From Microbacterium mangrovi (GTDB lineage Bacteria > Actinomycetota > Actinomycetes > Actinomycetales > Microbacteriaceae), in NCBI RefSeq assembly GCF_000802305.1, contig NZ_JTDK01000001.1, forward strand, positions 124,001 through 188,000: 64,000 nucleotides of DNA. Direction: 5' to 3'. Made by a program: the position numbers and the translations under genes. The notes under the pieces are model-generated. The model was given only the letters and a program-made list of their open reading frames with translations, was not told the DNA's origin and did not search any database. Positions 1-7,091 of this stretch are shown here, piece by piece. Position 1 is the first letter of the stretch. Each line of letters begins with the position of its first letter.

Positions 1-1
1 C

Positions 2-523
2 CTGCTCGCCGAACGCGTGGTGTACCTCGGCACCGGTATCGACGCCGGGGTGGCGAACGCCCTCATCGCCCAGCTGCTGCACCTCGACGCCGACAGCCCG
101 GACCGCGACATCCAGCTCTACATCAACTGCGAGGGCGGCGACGAGGCGGCGATGCTGGCGGTCTACGACACCATGCAGCACGTGCGGCCGGATGTCGCGA
201 CGACCTGCATCGGGCAGGCCGTCGGCGTCGGGGCGGTGATGCTCGCGGCCGGAGCGCCGGGCAAGCGCGCCGTGCTGCCGCACGCCCGCGTCGTGCTGCA
301 CCAGCCGGCGGGTCAGGGCCGCGGCGCCGTGCCCGACCTCATCCTGCAGGCCGACGAACTGGTGCGCGTGCGCGGCGAGGTCGAGCAGCTCCTGGCCCGG
401 CACACGGGGCAGGATGCCGCGCGCCTGCGCGCGGACACCGACCGTGACCGGGTGTTCACCGCCGCGGACGCCGTCGCCTACGGGCTCGTCGACCGGGTGC
501 TGGAGCGCGTCCCGGCGGAGTGA
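2..523 (+). CDS. ClpP-family protein lacking the catalytic Ser (5' end outside window)
   Basis: The reading frame is open from base 2 and the residues before the first GTG (LLAERVVYLG) already match the ClpP N-terminal region, so the true start lies upstream of the window. ClpP is the serine peptidase ring that works with ClpX, ClpC or ClpA. The His (VVLHQP) and Asp (DTDRDR) regions of the triad are present. The nucleophile motif, normally GQAASMGA, reads GQAVGVGA, so Gly replaces the catalytic Ser. It is probably a non-catalytic paralogue that could join mixed rings, as ClpR does in cyanobacteria. A ClgR-like regulator lies about 3 kb away. The family call is firm; the loss of activity is inferred from one residue. 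Confidence 0.85.
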   Translation: MLAERVVYLGTGIDAGVANALIAQLLHLDADSPDRDIQLYINCEGGDEAAMLAVYDTMQHVRPDVATTCIGQAVGVGAVMLAAGAPGKRAVLPHARVVLHQPAGQGRGAVPDLILQADELVRVRGEVEQLLARHTGQDAARLRADTDRDRVFTAADAVAYGLVDRVLERVPAE

Positions 524-534
524 GCCCCCGATCG

Positions 535-780
535 TTGCGTTTCGTCTCCGTCGCTGCGCTCCCTCGCTCAACGACCGGGGTGCGGGGTCCGGTCGTTGAG
601 CGAGCGCAGCGAGACGAAACGCAGCGAGCCGCCCGGGGTGTGGGGTTCCGGTCGTTGAGCGAGCGCAGCGAGACGAAACGCAGCGAGCCGCCCGGGGTGG
701 TTGCGTTTCGTCTCAGTCGCTGCGCTCCTTCGCTCGACGACCGGGGGCCGAGGTCGCTGCGCGCCTTTGTTCAACGACCG
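535..780. repeat. Cluster of dispersed repeats, family R1
   Basis: At least four copies, in both orientations, of an extragenic element whose core reads GGTCGTTGAGCGAG followed by GAGACGAAACG, or its reverse complement CGTTTCGTCTC with CTCGCTCAACGACC. Two copies near 594-640 and 653-700 are nearly identical direct repeats, flanked by inverted copies. They fill the space between the convergent ClpP-like and MBL-hydrolase genes. The arms can pair into long hairpins, so the array may end transcription from both sides. The same family recurs elsewhere in the window. Confidence 0.8.
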
Positions 781-786
781 AGGGGC

Positions 787-1503
787 TCAGGATGCTGCGG
801 CGGCGCGCACGGCCTCGACAGCGCTCGCCGGGGAGCCGTGCCAGGGCGTGCCGTGTCCGGGCAGCACCCACCCGGCATCCAGCGCGGCGATGTGGTCGAG
901 GGACTCCAGGGCTGCGGCGGGGTCGTCGGTGAACGGAGCGGGAGCCGCCCCGCCGACGCCGGTCAGCACGTTGCGGGTGGTGAGGGCATCGCCGACGAAC
1001 ACGGCGTCGGCGACCTGGGAGTACACCGCGACGCTGCCGGGGGAGTGCCCGGGCATGCTGATGATGCGCGGAGCGCCGGGCAGATCGAGGACGTCTCCGT
1101 CGTGCATCTCGACGAGGTCGGTGAGCCACGTGGTGCGCATGCCGCCCTTGCGGAGAGCGTAGGCGAAGAAGCCCAGGGTGGCGCCGACCTTCATCTTGCC
1201 GCCGCCCGCCTTGGACTTGACGTGGCCGCGAGCGCGCTCGGCATCCGCCTGGTGCACGTAGACGGGGATGCCGGCCTCGCGGCGGAGGCGCTCGGCGAAA
1301 CCGACGTGGTCGGAGTCGCCGTGCGTGACGATGAGCCCGCGGATGTCGGACAGCGGGCGTCCGATGGTCTCGAGCTCGGCGAGCAGGTCTTTCCACTGCC
1401 CGGCGAGCCCGGCGTCGACGACGGTGATGCCGTCGTCGGTGACGATGAGGTAGGCGGCGACGATGTCGTTGCCGATCCGGCGAAGGTGGGGTCCGAGTTC
1501 CAT
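787..1503 (-). CDS. MBL-fold metallo-hydrolase
   Basis: A 238-aa metallo-beta-lactamase-fold enzyme, probably a cytosolic hydrolase of unknown substrate. The metal-binding region reads THGDSDHVG at residues 60-68, a variant of HxHxDH with Asp at the second position. It is followed by the GHSPGS, FVGDAL and LPGHG motifs typical of the fold. It is transcribed divergently from a TetR-family gene starting 61 bp away, and a palindrome in the gap suggests that TetR controls it. Nothing in the sequence fixes the substrate; lactonase, thioesterase and glyoxalase-II-like activities are all possible. Confidence 0.85.
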   Translation of the reverse strand: MELGPHLRRIGNDIVAAYLIVTDDGITVVDAGLAGQWKDLLAELETIGRPLSDIRGLIVTHGDSDHVGFAERLRREAGIPVYVHQADAERARGHVKSKAGGGKMKVGATLGFFAYALRKGGMRTTWLTDLVEMHDGDVLDLPGAPRIISMPGHSPGSVAVYSQVADAVFVGDALTTRNVLTGVGGAAPAPFTDDPAAALESLDHIAALDAGWVLPGHGTPWHGSPASAVEAVRAAAAS

Positions 1504-1516
1504 GTTGGCTACGATA

Positions 1517-1535
1517 ATTAGCTATGATGGCTAAT
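1517..1535. promoter_or_regulatory. Candidate TetR operator between divergent genes
   Basis: An inverted repeat, ATTAGC-7 nt-GCTAAT, sits in the 61-bp gap between the MBL hydrolase and the TetR gene. A second, wider pair, ATGATG and CATCAT, lies at about 1524-1550. Locally AT-rich DNA in a GC-rich region and the divergent arrangement are typical of TetR autoregulatory operators. Inferred from symmetry and position only. Confidence 0.5.
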
Positions 1536-1564
1536 GTCAATAGTCATCATGAAGGGGGATCAGG

Positions 1565-2095
1565 ATGCCGACACCCGATCGCACGAGCGTGGCCGAGATC
1601 GTGGCGGCCGCGCGGGAGCTGCTCGAAGCGGGGGGCCCTGCGGCGCTCACCATGCAGGCGGTCGCGTCCCGCGTCGGGGTGCGCGCGCCCTCGCTCTACA
1701 AGCGGGTGCGCGACCGCGACGCCCTGCTGGTGATGGTCGCGGAGGCGACGGCCGACGACGTCGCGACGAGATTCGCGGCATCCGGCTCGTCGCTCAGCGA
1801 CCTCGGACGCGCCTACCGCACCTTCGCGCACGAGCATCCGGAGGGTTTCCGGCTGATGTTCGCCAACGATGCGGCCGCCGAGCGCATGGGCCGAGCGGTC
1901 GAACCCGTGCTGCGCGCCGCGCGCGAGACCGTCGGCGACGAGCACGCGCTGGATGCCGCCCGCCTGCTGACCGCGTGGGCCACCGGGTTCATCAGCATGG
2001 AGCTCGCCGGTGCGTTCCGCATGGGCGGGGACATCGACGCCGCGTTCGAGTACGGACTGAAACGGCTGACGGCGGGCATCGACTCCGGGCGTTGA
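1565..2095 (+). CDS. TetR-family transcriptional regulator
   Basis: A 176-aa protein with an N-terminal helix-turn-helix at about residues 8-50, including the TMQAVASRVGVRAPSLYKRV recognition-helix region typical of TetR proteins. It is followed by an all-helical ligand domain of the kind described as TetR C-terminal WHG-like. Starting at ATG 1565 puts the initiator just after a GGGGGA Shine-Dalgarno. Divergent from the MBL hydrolase, it most likely represses that gene and itself through the palindrome at 1517-1535. Ligand unknown. Confidence 0.85.
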   Translation: MPTPDRTSVAEIVAAARELLEAGGPAALTMQAVASRVGVRAPSLYKRVRDRDALLVMVAEATADDVATRFAASGSSLSDLGRAYRTFAHEHPEGFRLMFANDAAAERMGRAVEPVLRAARETVGDEHALDAARLLTAWATGFISMELAGAFRMGGDIDAAFEYGLKRLTAGIDSGR

Positions 2096-2097
2096 GG

Positions 2098-2138
2098 CCG
2101 GGTTGCTGCGTTTCGTCTCGGTCGCTGCGCTCCCTCGC
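2098..2138. repeat. Single R1 repeat copy
   Basis: The family R1 element (CGTTTCGTCTCGG with CTCGCTCAACGACC) runs from about 2106 to 2150 and reaches into the last codons of the convergent LigD-type polymerase gene, which ends at 2139. It occupies the whole gap between the TetR and polymerase genes. Confidence 0.7.
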
Positions 2139-3371
2139 TCAACGACCGGCGGGCCAGGTCTTGCCGGCCCAGGGATCGTAGTCCGCGATCAGGTCCTCCT
2201 GCGGCGGACGTTCGGGCTCGGGCACGTGCTGCAGGTTCACGCGCACTCGGTACCAGAGCGAGCTGGATCCGCGCATCCCGTCGACGAGCACGTCGGCCGG
2301 ATGCAGCGCCGCCGCGGCATCCGGATGCTTCCTCCGCCACACGTCGAGGGCATCCATCGCCTCGGGCTTCGTCTTGGTGCGGGCGACCTCGATGAGCGGC
2401 ATCGTGGAGGCCCGGCGGCCGTCGGCGGACGCACCGCGCGGCGGCTTCTCCGCCGGACCCATCTTCTCGGCCAGGTGCAGCAGGGCGTCGAGCCGGCCCA
2501 CCGCATCGTCGATGCCGGCGTGGGCGTCGCCGCGCTCGGCGAACAGCGCCGGGACGGTGACGGCGGTGAATTGCTCCGGGCTCGCAGTGCGCAGGTCGTC
2601 CCACGAGAGCGGCATCGAGACGCGGGCATCCGGAAGCGCGCGGATGGAGTACGCCGACGCGACGGTGCGGTCCTTGGCGTTCTGGTTGAAGTCGACGAAC
2701 ACGCTCTCGCCGCGTTCCTCTTTCCACCACTGGGCGGTCGCCAGGCCCGGGGCCCGGTCGGCGACCTCGCGGGCGAGGGTCTCGGCGGCGAGGCGCACGG
2801 CGCGGAAATCCCACTCCGGCGCGATCCGCACGAGGATGTGGATGCCGCGCGACCCGCTGGTCTTGGGCCAGCCGACCAGGCCGTGGTCGTCGAGCACCTC
2901 GCGGGCGACGAACGCGGTGTCGACGATCTGAGACCAATCGACCCCGGGCATCGGGTCGAGGTCGACGCGCAGCTCGTCGGGGTGGTCGAGGTCTTCGGCG
3001 CGGACCGGATGCGGGTTGAGGTCGAGGCAGCCGAGGTTCGCGATCCAGGCGAGGCCCGCGGCATCCCGCACCACGGCCTCCTCGGCGGAGGTGCCCCGCG
3101 CGTACAGCAGCGTGGCGGTGTCGATGAAGTCCGGATGGTTCTCGGGCACCCGCTTCTGGAAGAACGGCTCGGCGTCGATCCCCTTCACGAAGCGCTTGAG
3201 CACCATCGGCCGCCCGCCCGCACCCCGCAGAGCGCCGTCGGCCACCGACACGTAGTACTGCACGATGTCGAGCTTGGTCAGCCCCGGCCCCGGGAAGACC
3301 ACCTTGTCCGGATGCGACACGCGCACCTCGTGCCCGTCCACGTCGATATGCGTCTCCGATGCCCCCGCCAC
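2139..3371 (-). CDS. LigD-type primase-polymerase domain protein (stand-alone)
   Basis: A 410-aa protein of the archaeo-eukaryotic primase superfamily, matching the polymerase domain of bacterial NHEJ ligase LigD. Diagnostic segments are HPDKVVFP near the N-terminus, the metal-binding LRVDLDP with Asp137 and Asp139, and KTSGSRGIHI, which contacts the nucleotide. No ATP-dependent ligase or nuclease domain is fused, and neither a ku nor a ligase gene lies nearby. A C-terminal extension of about 110 residues follows the catalytic domain. It may fill gaps or add nucleotides during end joining together with a ligase encoded elsewhere. Confidence 0.85.
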   Translation of the reverse strand: MAGASETHIDVDGHEVRVSHPDKVVFPGPGLTKLDIVQYYVSVADGALRGAGGRPMVLKRFVKGIDAEPFFQKRVPENHPDFIDTATLLYARGTSAEEAVVRDAAGLAWIANLGCLDLNPHPVRAEDLDHPDELRVDLDPMPGVDWSQIVDTAFVAREVLDDHGLVGWPKTSGSRGIHILVRIAPEWDFRAVRLAAETLAREVADRAPGLATAQWWKEERGESVFVDFNQNAKDRTVASAYSIRALPDARVSMPLSWDDLRTASPEQFTAVTVPALFAERGDAHAGIDDAVGRLDALLHLAEKMGPAEKPPRGASADGRRASTMPLIEVARTKTKPEAMDALDVWRRKHPDAAAALHPADVLVDGMRGSSSLWYRVRVNLQHVPEPERPPQEDLIADYDPWAGKTWPAGR

Positions 3372-3382
3372 GGCCCCAGGCT

Positions 3383-3487
3383 ACGCCCGGGTCGGCTGCC
3401 CCGGTGCGCGAGACAGGGCCACGCCGACGAAATCGAGTCGGCGCAGGCCTGTCTCGGTCGGCAAGCCCTGTCTCGGCGGGCCGGAGC
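3383..3487. repeat. Dispersed repeat family R3 with nested hairpin
   Basis: AGACAGG pairs with CCTGTCT and, inside it, GCCGAC pairs with GTCGGC. A further CCCTGTCTCGGC follows as a direct copy. Similar TGTCTCGGC/GCCGAGACA modules occur at 6955-7035, 8765-8865 and 24470-24540. It lies between the divergent polymerase and XRE-regulator genes, so it is not just a terminator filler. Function unknown. Confidence 0.55.
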
Positions 3488-3566
3488 GGGCTGAGGACGG
3501 CGGGCGGGGTTCTGCTCACGGCGGAACGGGGTGCGCGAGTGTGCGGCGCGTGCCTAGGGTGAGGGC

Positions 3567-3935
3567 ATGGGCGAGATCATCGCATTCCCGCGACGGATGC
3601 CGGATGCCGCCGGCCTCGAGCCGGAGACCGCCGGCGTCGAACGGGAGGCCGGGCGCGCGCCGGCATCCGGAGTCGAACCGCTGTGGCGCGAGACGATGGG
3701 CGACGTGTTCCGCGGCATCCGTCAGGAGCGCGGCGAGCGGCTCGCCGACGTCGCCGAACGCGCCGGTGTCTCGGTGCAGTACCTCTCGGAAGTGGAGCGC
3801 GGCCGCAAGGAGCCGTCGAGCGAGATGATCGCCGCGATCGCGGGAGCCCACGACCTGTCGCTGCACGACCTCACCCTCGCGGTCGCCGAGCGCCTCGCGC
3901 GGCCGGCATCCGGAGCGGTGCTCCTCGCCGCCTGA
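3567..3935 (+). CDS. ClgR-like XRE-family regulator
   Basis: A 122-aa protein with a variable N-terminal 40 residues and a Cro/C1-type helix-turn-helix at about residues 45-100. The stretch VSVQYLSEVERGRKEPSSE is the hallmark of the ClgR group, which activates clp protease and stress genes in actinobacteria. A TAGGGT -10 element lies about 8 bp upstream of the ATG, so the transcript is probably leaderless. A ClpP-like gene is about 3 kb away, which fits the group, but the assignment to ClgR itself is by motif only. Confidence 0.75.
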   Translation: MGEIIAFPRRMPDAAGLEPETAGVEREAGRAPASGVEPLWRETMGDVFRGIRQERGERLADVAERAGVSVQYLSEVERGRKEPSSEMIAAIAGAHDLSLHDLTLAVAERLARPASGAVLLAA

Positions 3936-3950
3936 CCCCCGAACAGACCG

Positions 3951-3984
3951 AACGGCCGCCCGGACGAGTGTCCGGGCGGCCGTT
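3951..3984. terminator. Bidirectional terminator
   Basis: A perfect 15-bp stem (AACGGCCGCCCGGAC and its complement) with a 4-nt loop, GAGT, lies between two convergent genes, the XRE regulator and the Bax-inhibitor-like gene. The AA/TT ends give a short U-run on either strand. Confidence 0.85.
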
Positions 3985-3996
3985 GCGTGTGTCAGA

Positions 3997-4923
3997 TCAG
4001 TTGGATCGGGCGATGCCGATGATCCGCAGGATCTCGAGGTACAGCCAGACGACGGTGACCATGATGCCGAAGCCGCCGAGCCAGCCGAGCTCGCGCGGAG
4101 CGCGGTTGCGCACGCCCTGCTGGATGAAGTCGAAGTCCTGCACCAGCGAGTACGCGGCCATGATGACCACCAGCACGCCGATGATGAGGCCCAGCGGGAA
4201 CGGGCCGATCTTCATGCTGTAGAGGCCGAACATGCCGCCCGCGACCGGGGCGTTGAACAGCATCAGCACGACGTTCAGCAGTGCGAACACCATGTAGCCG
4301 ATCATCGCGATCATCCAGATCTTGGTGGCCCGCTTGGAGGCGCGCACCTTGCCGGAGGCGAAGAGGGCGAGCGTCACGCCGACGACCGCGAGGGTGGCGA
4401 GGGATGCCTGCAGCACGATGCCGGGGAAGATCAGCTCGAAGTAGAGCGAGATGGCCCCGACGAACAGGCCCTCGAACGCGGCGTAGCCGAAGATGAGCGC
4501 CGGGCGCACCTTCTTGGCCGACGTGAAGATGACGACCATCGCGAGCACGAACCCGCCGATCGCGCCGATGAGCCACGGCAGCATGCTGGCGGTCGGGCCG
4601 CTCGCCGTCTCGCGGATCGTGGACGACGACCACACCCAGCCGACGACCGCGGTCACCAGCAGCACCGCGAACAGGCCGATGGTCTTGTAGACGGTGTCTT
4701 CGACCGTCATCCGGCCGTGCTGCAGCGCGCCCGCTTCGGGCGCGGCGTAGGCGCCTTCGAACTGGGCGTTGACGGCCGCCTGCTGCTGCGCGGTGGGCGG
4801 CACCTGCTGCCCGTACTGCGGCGTCTGACCGGGCTGCGCGAACCCGGTCTGGGGCGCGCCCTGGTAGCGGCCCGCAGGCTGCTCCTGGAAGGCGGGGTTG
4901 TTGAAGGCGGGGTTGGCCGCCAT
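3997..4923 (-). CDS. Bax inhibitor-1/YccA-like integral membrane protein
   Basis: A 308-aa protein with a Gln/Pro/Ala-rich cytoplasmic N-terminus of about 75 residues and then seven predicted membrane helices, ending in the family-typical tail. The architecture matches the actinobacterial Bax inhibitor-1/TMBIM family (Pfam Bax1-I). Physiological role in bacteria is poorly defined; membrane stress and ion leak have been proposed. The start at MAANPAF is supported by a GGAG Shine-Dalgarno 8-11 nt upstream. An in-frame extension to 5088 exists but has no such signal. Confidence 0.85.
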   Translation of the reverse strand: MAANPAFNNPAFQEQPAGRYQGAPQTGFAQPGQTPQYGQQVPPTAQQQAAVNAQFEGAYAAPEAGALQHGRMTVEDTVYKTIGLFAVLLVTAVVGWVWSSSTIRETASGPTASMLPWLIGAIGGFVLAMVVIFTSAKKVRPALIFGYAAFEGLFVGAISLYFELIFPGIVLQASLATLAVVGVTLALFASGKVRASKRATKIWMIAMIGYMVFALLNVVLMLFNAPVAGGMFGLYSMKIGPFPLGLIIGVLVVIMAAYSLVQDFDFIQQGVRNRAPRELGWLGGFGIMVTVVWLYLEILRIIGIARSN

Positions 4924-5063
4924 TGCGATCACTCTCCGTAGGTCGTGTCTGACAGCGCTTGCTGTTACTCCACGATACCCGCTGCAAAGCGCCCGGTGCC
5001 GGGGAGGATCTGTGAGACGGATATGCGTGCCGGCCGATACCCCCGGATGGTATCCCGAAGATG

Positions 5064-5100
5064 CGAACGGGCCCGGTGCGCAGTGCACCGGACCCGTTCG
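5064..5100. terminator. Terminator of the aquaporin gene
   Basis: An inverted repeat, CGAACGGG-c-CCGGTGC with GCACCGG-a-CCCGTTCG, forms a 15-bp stem with one mismatch and a 5-nt loop. It starts 13 bp past the end of the minus-strand aquaporin gene. Confidence 0.8.
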
Positions 5101-5112
5101 GAACGAGGACGC

Positions 5113-5781
5113 TCAGGCGACGGCTTCGGCCTTCGTGTCGACGGTGGGGGTCTCCACCTTGTCGTCCGGGTTCAGCACGCGGAACAGGATCGCGGCGATC
5201 GCGGCGCCCACGGCCGGGGCGAGGACGTACAGCCAGATGGCCGGCCAGGCGAAGTGGCCGGTGATCGACAGGCCGAGCGCGACGGCCGGGTTGAACCCGC
5301 CGCCCGAGATGCTGCCGACGGCGACCGCGCCCACGAGCACGGTGGAGCCGATGGCGAGGCCGTAGAAGTGGTTGTTCGGGTGGTCCTTCGAGGTGGCGAC
5401 GTTCAGGACGACGTAGACCAGGACGAGCGTCCAGATCGCCTCGACGAGGAACGCCGGCACGATGTGGACGCGCGGGGGCTGGGCGGCGGGCCACAGCGCG
5501 AAGCTGACCGCGGCGGCCAGGGCGGCGCCGACGAACTGCGCGATGATGTAGCCGACGAAGGTCTTGCCGTCGATGGCGCCGCGGATCCAGACGCCGAGCG
5601 ACACGGCCGGGTTCAGGTGCGCACCCGAGATGTGGCCGGTGGCGTAGACGAGCACCATCAGCGCGAAGCCGATGGCGATCGGGGTCAGGGGGCTGCCGCT
5701 GTCGACGGCGGCGATGATAGCGAAGACGAACAGGAAAGTGCCCAGCGCTTCAGCGAGCGCGGTGCGAGCAAGGCCAGTCAT
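5113..5781 (-). CDS. aqpZ: Aquaporin (MIP family channel)
   Basis: A 222-aa inner-membrane channel with six membrane helices and both NPA half-helix motifs (HLNPAVS about residue 56 and GFNPAVAL about residue 165). The length and the selectivity region resemble water-selective AqpZ more than glycerol facilitators, which are longer, but substrate cannot be settled by reading. A strong terminator follows at 5064-5100. It is transcribed away from the glycerophosphodiesterase gene. Confidence 0.85.
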   Translation of the reverse strand: MTGLARTALAEALGTFLFVFAIIAAVDSGSPLTPIAIGFALMVLVYATGHISGAHLNPAVSLGVWIRGAIDGKTFVGYIIAQFVGAALAAAVSFALWPAAQPPRVHIVPAFLVEAIWTLVLVYVVLNVATSKDHPNNHFYGLAIGSTVLVGAVAVGSISGGGFNPAVALGLSITGHFAWPAIWLYVLAPAVGAAIAAILFRVLNPDDKVETPTVDTKAEAVA

Positions 5782-5988
5782 GAGCTGTGTTCCTCAGTTC
5801 TTGGTCCCGGGGCCGGGAAGGTTACGGGATAAGTGGACGTGCCCCACATATGCCGGGGCACGCAAAGAGAACCCCCGCAAATCCAGGGCGTTCATCGCCG
5901 GCCGGAGGCAGGAGTTCTCCTCTCATCATGACCGATCGGCGACGCCGCCGCCACCTCAGTCTGAAAGATTCCTGCATGTCTCGGCAGG

Positions 5989-5994
5989 TACCCT
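5989..5994 (+). promoter_or_regulatory. -10 element of a leaderless gene
   Basis: TACCCT fits the actinobacterial TANNNT -10 and ends 6 nt before the GTG at 6001. There is no Shine-Dalgarno, so the transcript probably starts at the first codon. No ACTCAA boxes are present, which makes it a useful contrast with the 41-51 kb promoters. Confidence 0.6.
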
Positions 5995-6000
5995 GTCGGC

Positions 6001-6942
6001 GTGTCCACATCCAGACCGTTTATCATCGGCCACCGCGGCGCGCCCGGATACCGACCCGAGCACACGCGTTCGGCCTATCAGCTGGCCATCGCGCAGGGGG
6101 CGGATGCCGTCGAGCCCGACGTGGTCGTGAGCGCCGACGGCGTGCTGGTGGTGCGGCACGACGTCGAGTTGAGCGGTACGACGGATGTGGCATCCCGACC
6201 CGAATTCGCGGACCGCCGCACGTCGAAGGTCGTCGACGGCGAGACGCTCTCCGGCTGGTTCTGCGAGGACTTCACGTGGGACGAGCTGTCGACCCTGACC
6301 GCCCGGGAGCGCATTCCGGACCTGCGGCCGGCCTCGGCGGCGTTCGACGGGAGCGAGCCGATCCTTCGCCTGCGCGACCTGCTGGAGCTGCTGGCCGCGG
6401 TGGACCGGGTCGTCGTGCCGGTGATCGAGGTGAAGCATCCGACGTTCCTCGCCGCGGCCGGGTTCGACATGGCGGCGCTGCTGGCCGCCGAGCTGCGCGA
6501 GACGGGCTGGGCCGACGGGTCACGCCCCGTGATCGTCGAGTCGTTCGAGCGCACCGTGCTGCACGAGCTGCAGTCGCTCGGCATCGTCGCCGAGCACGTC
6601 GTCCTGCTGGAGGCATCCGGATCGGCGCCCGACACCGGCATCCCGTATGCGCAGACGACGACGGATGCCGGCCTCGACGACCTTGCGGCATCCGGCATCG
6701 CGGCGATCAGCGTCGACAAGGCGACCTTGCTGGATGCCGCGGGCCCGGCGCTCGTCGCCCGCGCGCACGCCCGCGGCCTGCGCGTGTTCACGTGGACCCT
6801 CCGGCCCGAGAACGCCTTTCTGGATCCCCGGTTCCGTCGCGGGCCGGATGCCGCCGCCTTCGGCGACTACCGCGCCGAGTGGTCCGCGATCCGCGCGACG
6901 GGTGTGGATGCCGTCTTCGTCGACCACCCCGCGCTCGCCTGA
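6001..6942 (+). CDS. Glycerophosphodiester phosphodiesterase
   Basis: A 313-aa GDPD-family TIM-barrel enzyme that hydrolyses glycerophosphodiesters to glycerol 3-phosphate and an alcohol. Signature features are the N-terminal IIGHRG, the metal ligands in VEPDVV (about residues 40-45), RHDVEL, VIEVKH, and the C-terminal VDAVFVDHP. No signal peptide is visible, so it should act in the cytosol. It starts at GTG 6001 on a probably leaderless transcript. Substrate range is not evident. Confidence 0.88.
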   Translation: MSTSRPFIIGHRGAPGYRPEHTRSAYQLAIAQGADAVEPDVVVSADGVLVVRHDVELSGTTDVASRPEFADRRTSKVVDGETLSGWFCEDFTWDELSTLTARERIPDLRPASAAFDGSEPILRLRDLLELLAAVDRVVVPVIEVKHPTFLAAAGFDMAALLAAELRETGWADGSRPVIVESFERTVLHELQSLGIVAEHVVLLEASGSAPDTGIPYAQTTTDAGLDDLAASGIAAISVDKATLLDAAGPALVARAHARGLRVFTWTLRPENAFLDPRFRRGPDAAAFGDYRAEWSAIRATGVDAVFVDHPALA

Positions 6943-6954
6943 CCGGCATCCCGC

Positions 6955-7035
6955 CCCATCGCCGAGATAGGCCTTCGCCGCCGAGACCGAGCCGCCGTGC
7001 ACTTGTGTCGGCGGCATCCACTTGTCTCGGCGCCG
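6955..7035. repeat. Dispersed repeat family R3
   Basis: Modules CGCCGAGATAGG, CGCCGAGACC, TTGTGTCGGCGGC and TTGTCTCGGCG occur in alternating orientation between the phosphodiesterase and aminotransferase genes. They are related to the copies at 3383 and 24470. Confidence 0.5.
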
Positions 7036-7091
7036 CCGCATCCCGCATCCGGCCCCTTCCACCGGGGCGCATCCGGGTCTACCGTCGAGGG

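Noticed and set aside
520..1521. Long open frame opposite the MBL hydrolase
   Set aside because: It is the mirror of a well-supported MBL gene plus repeats, with no motif or ribosome site.
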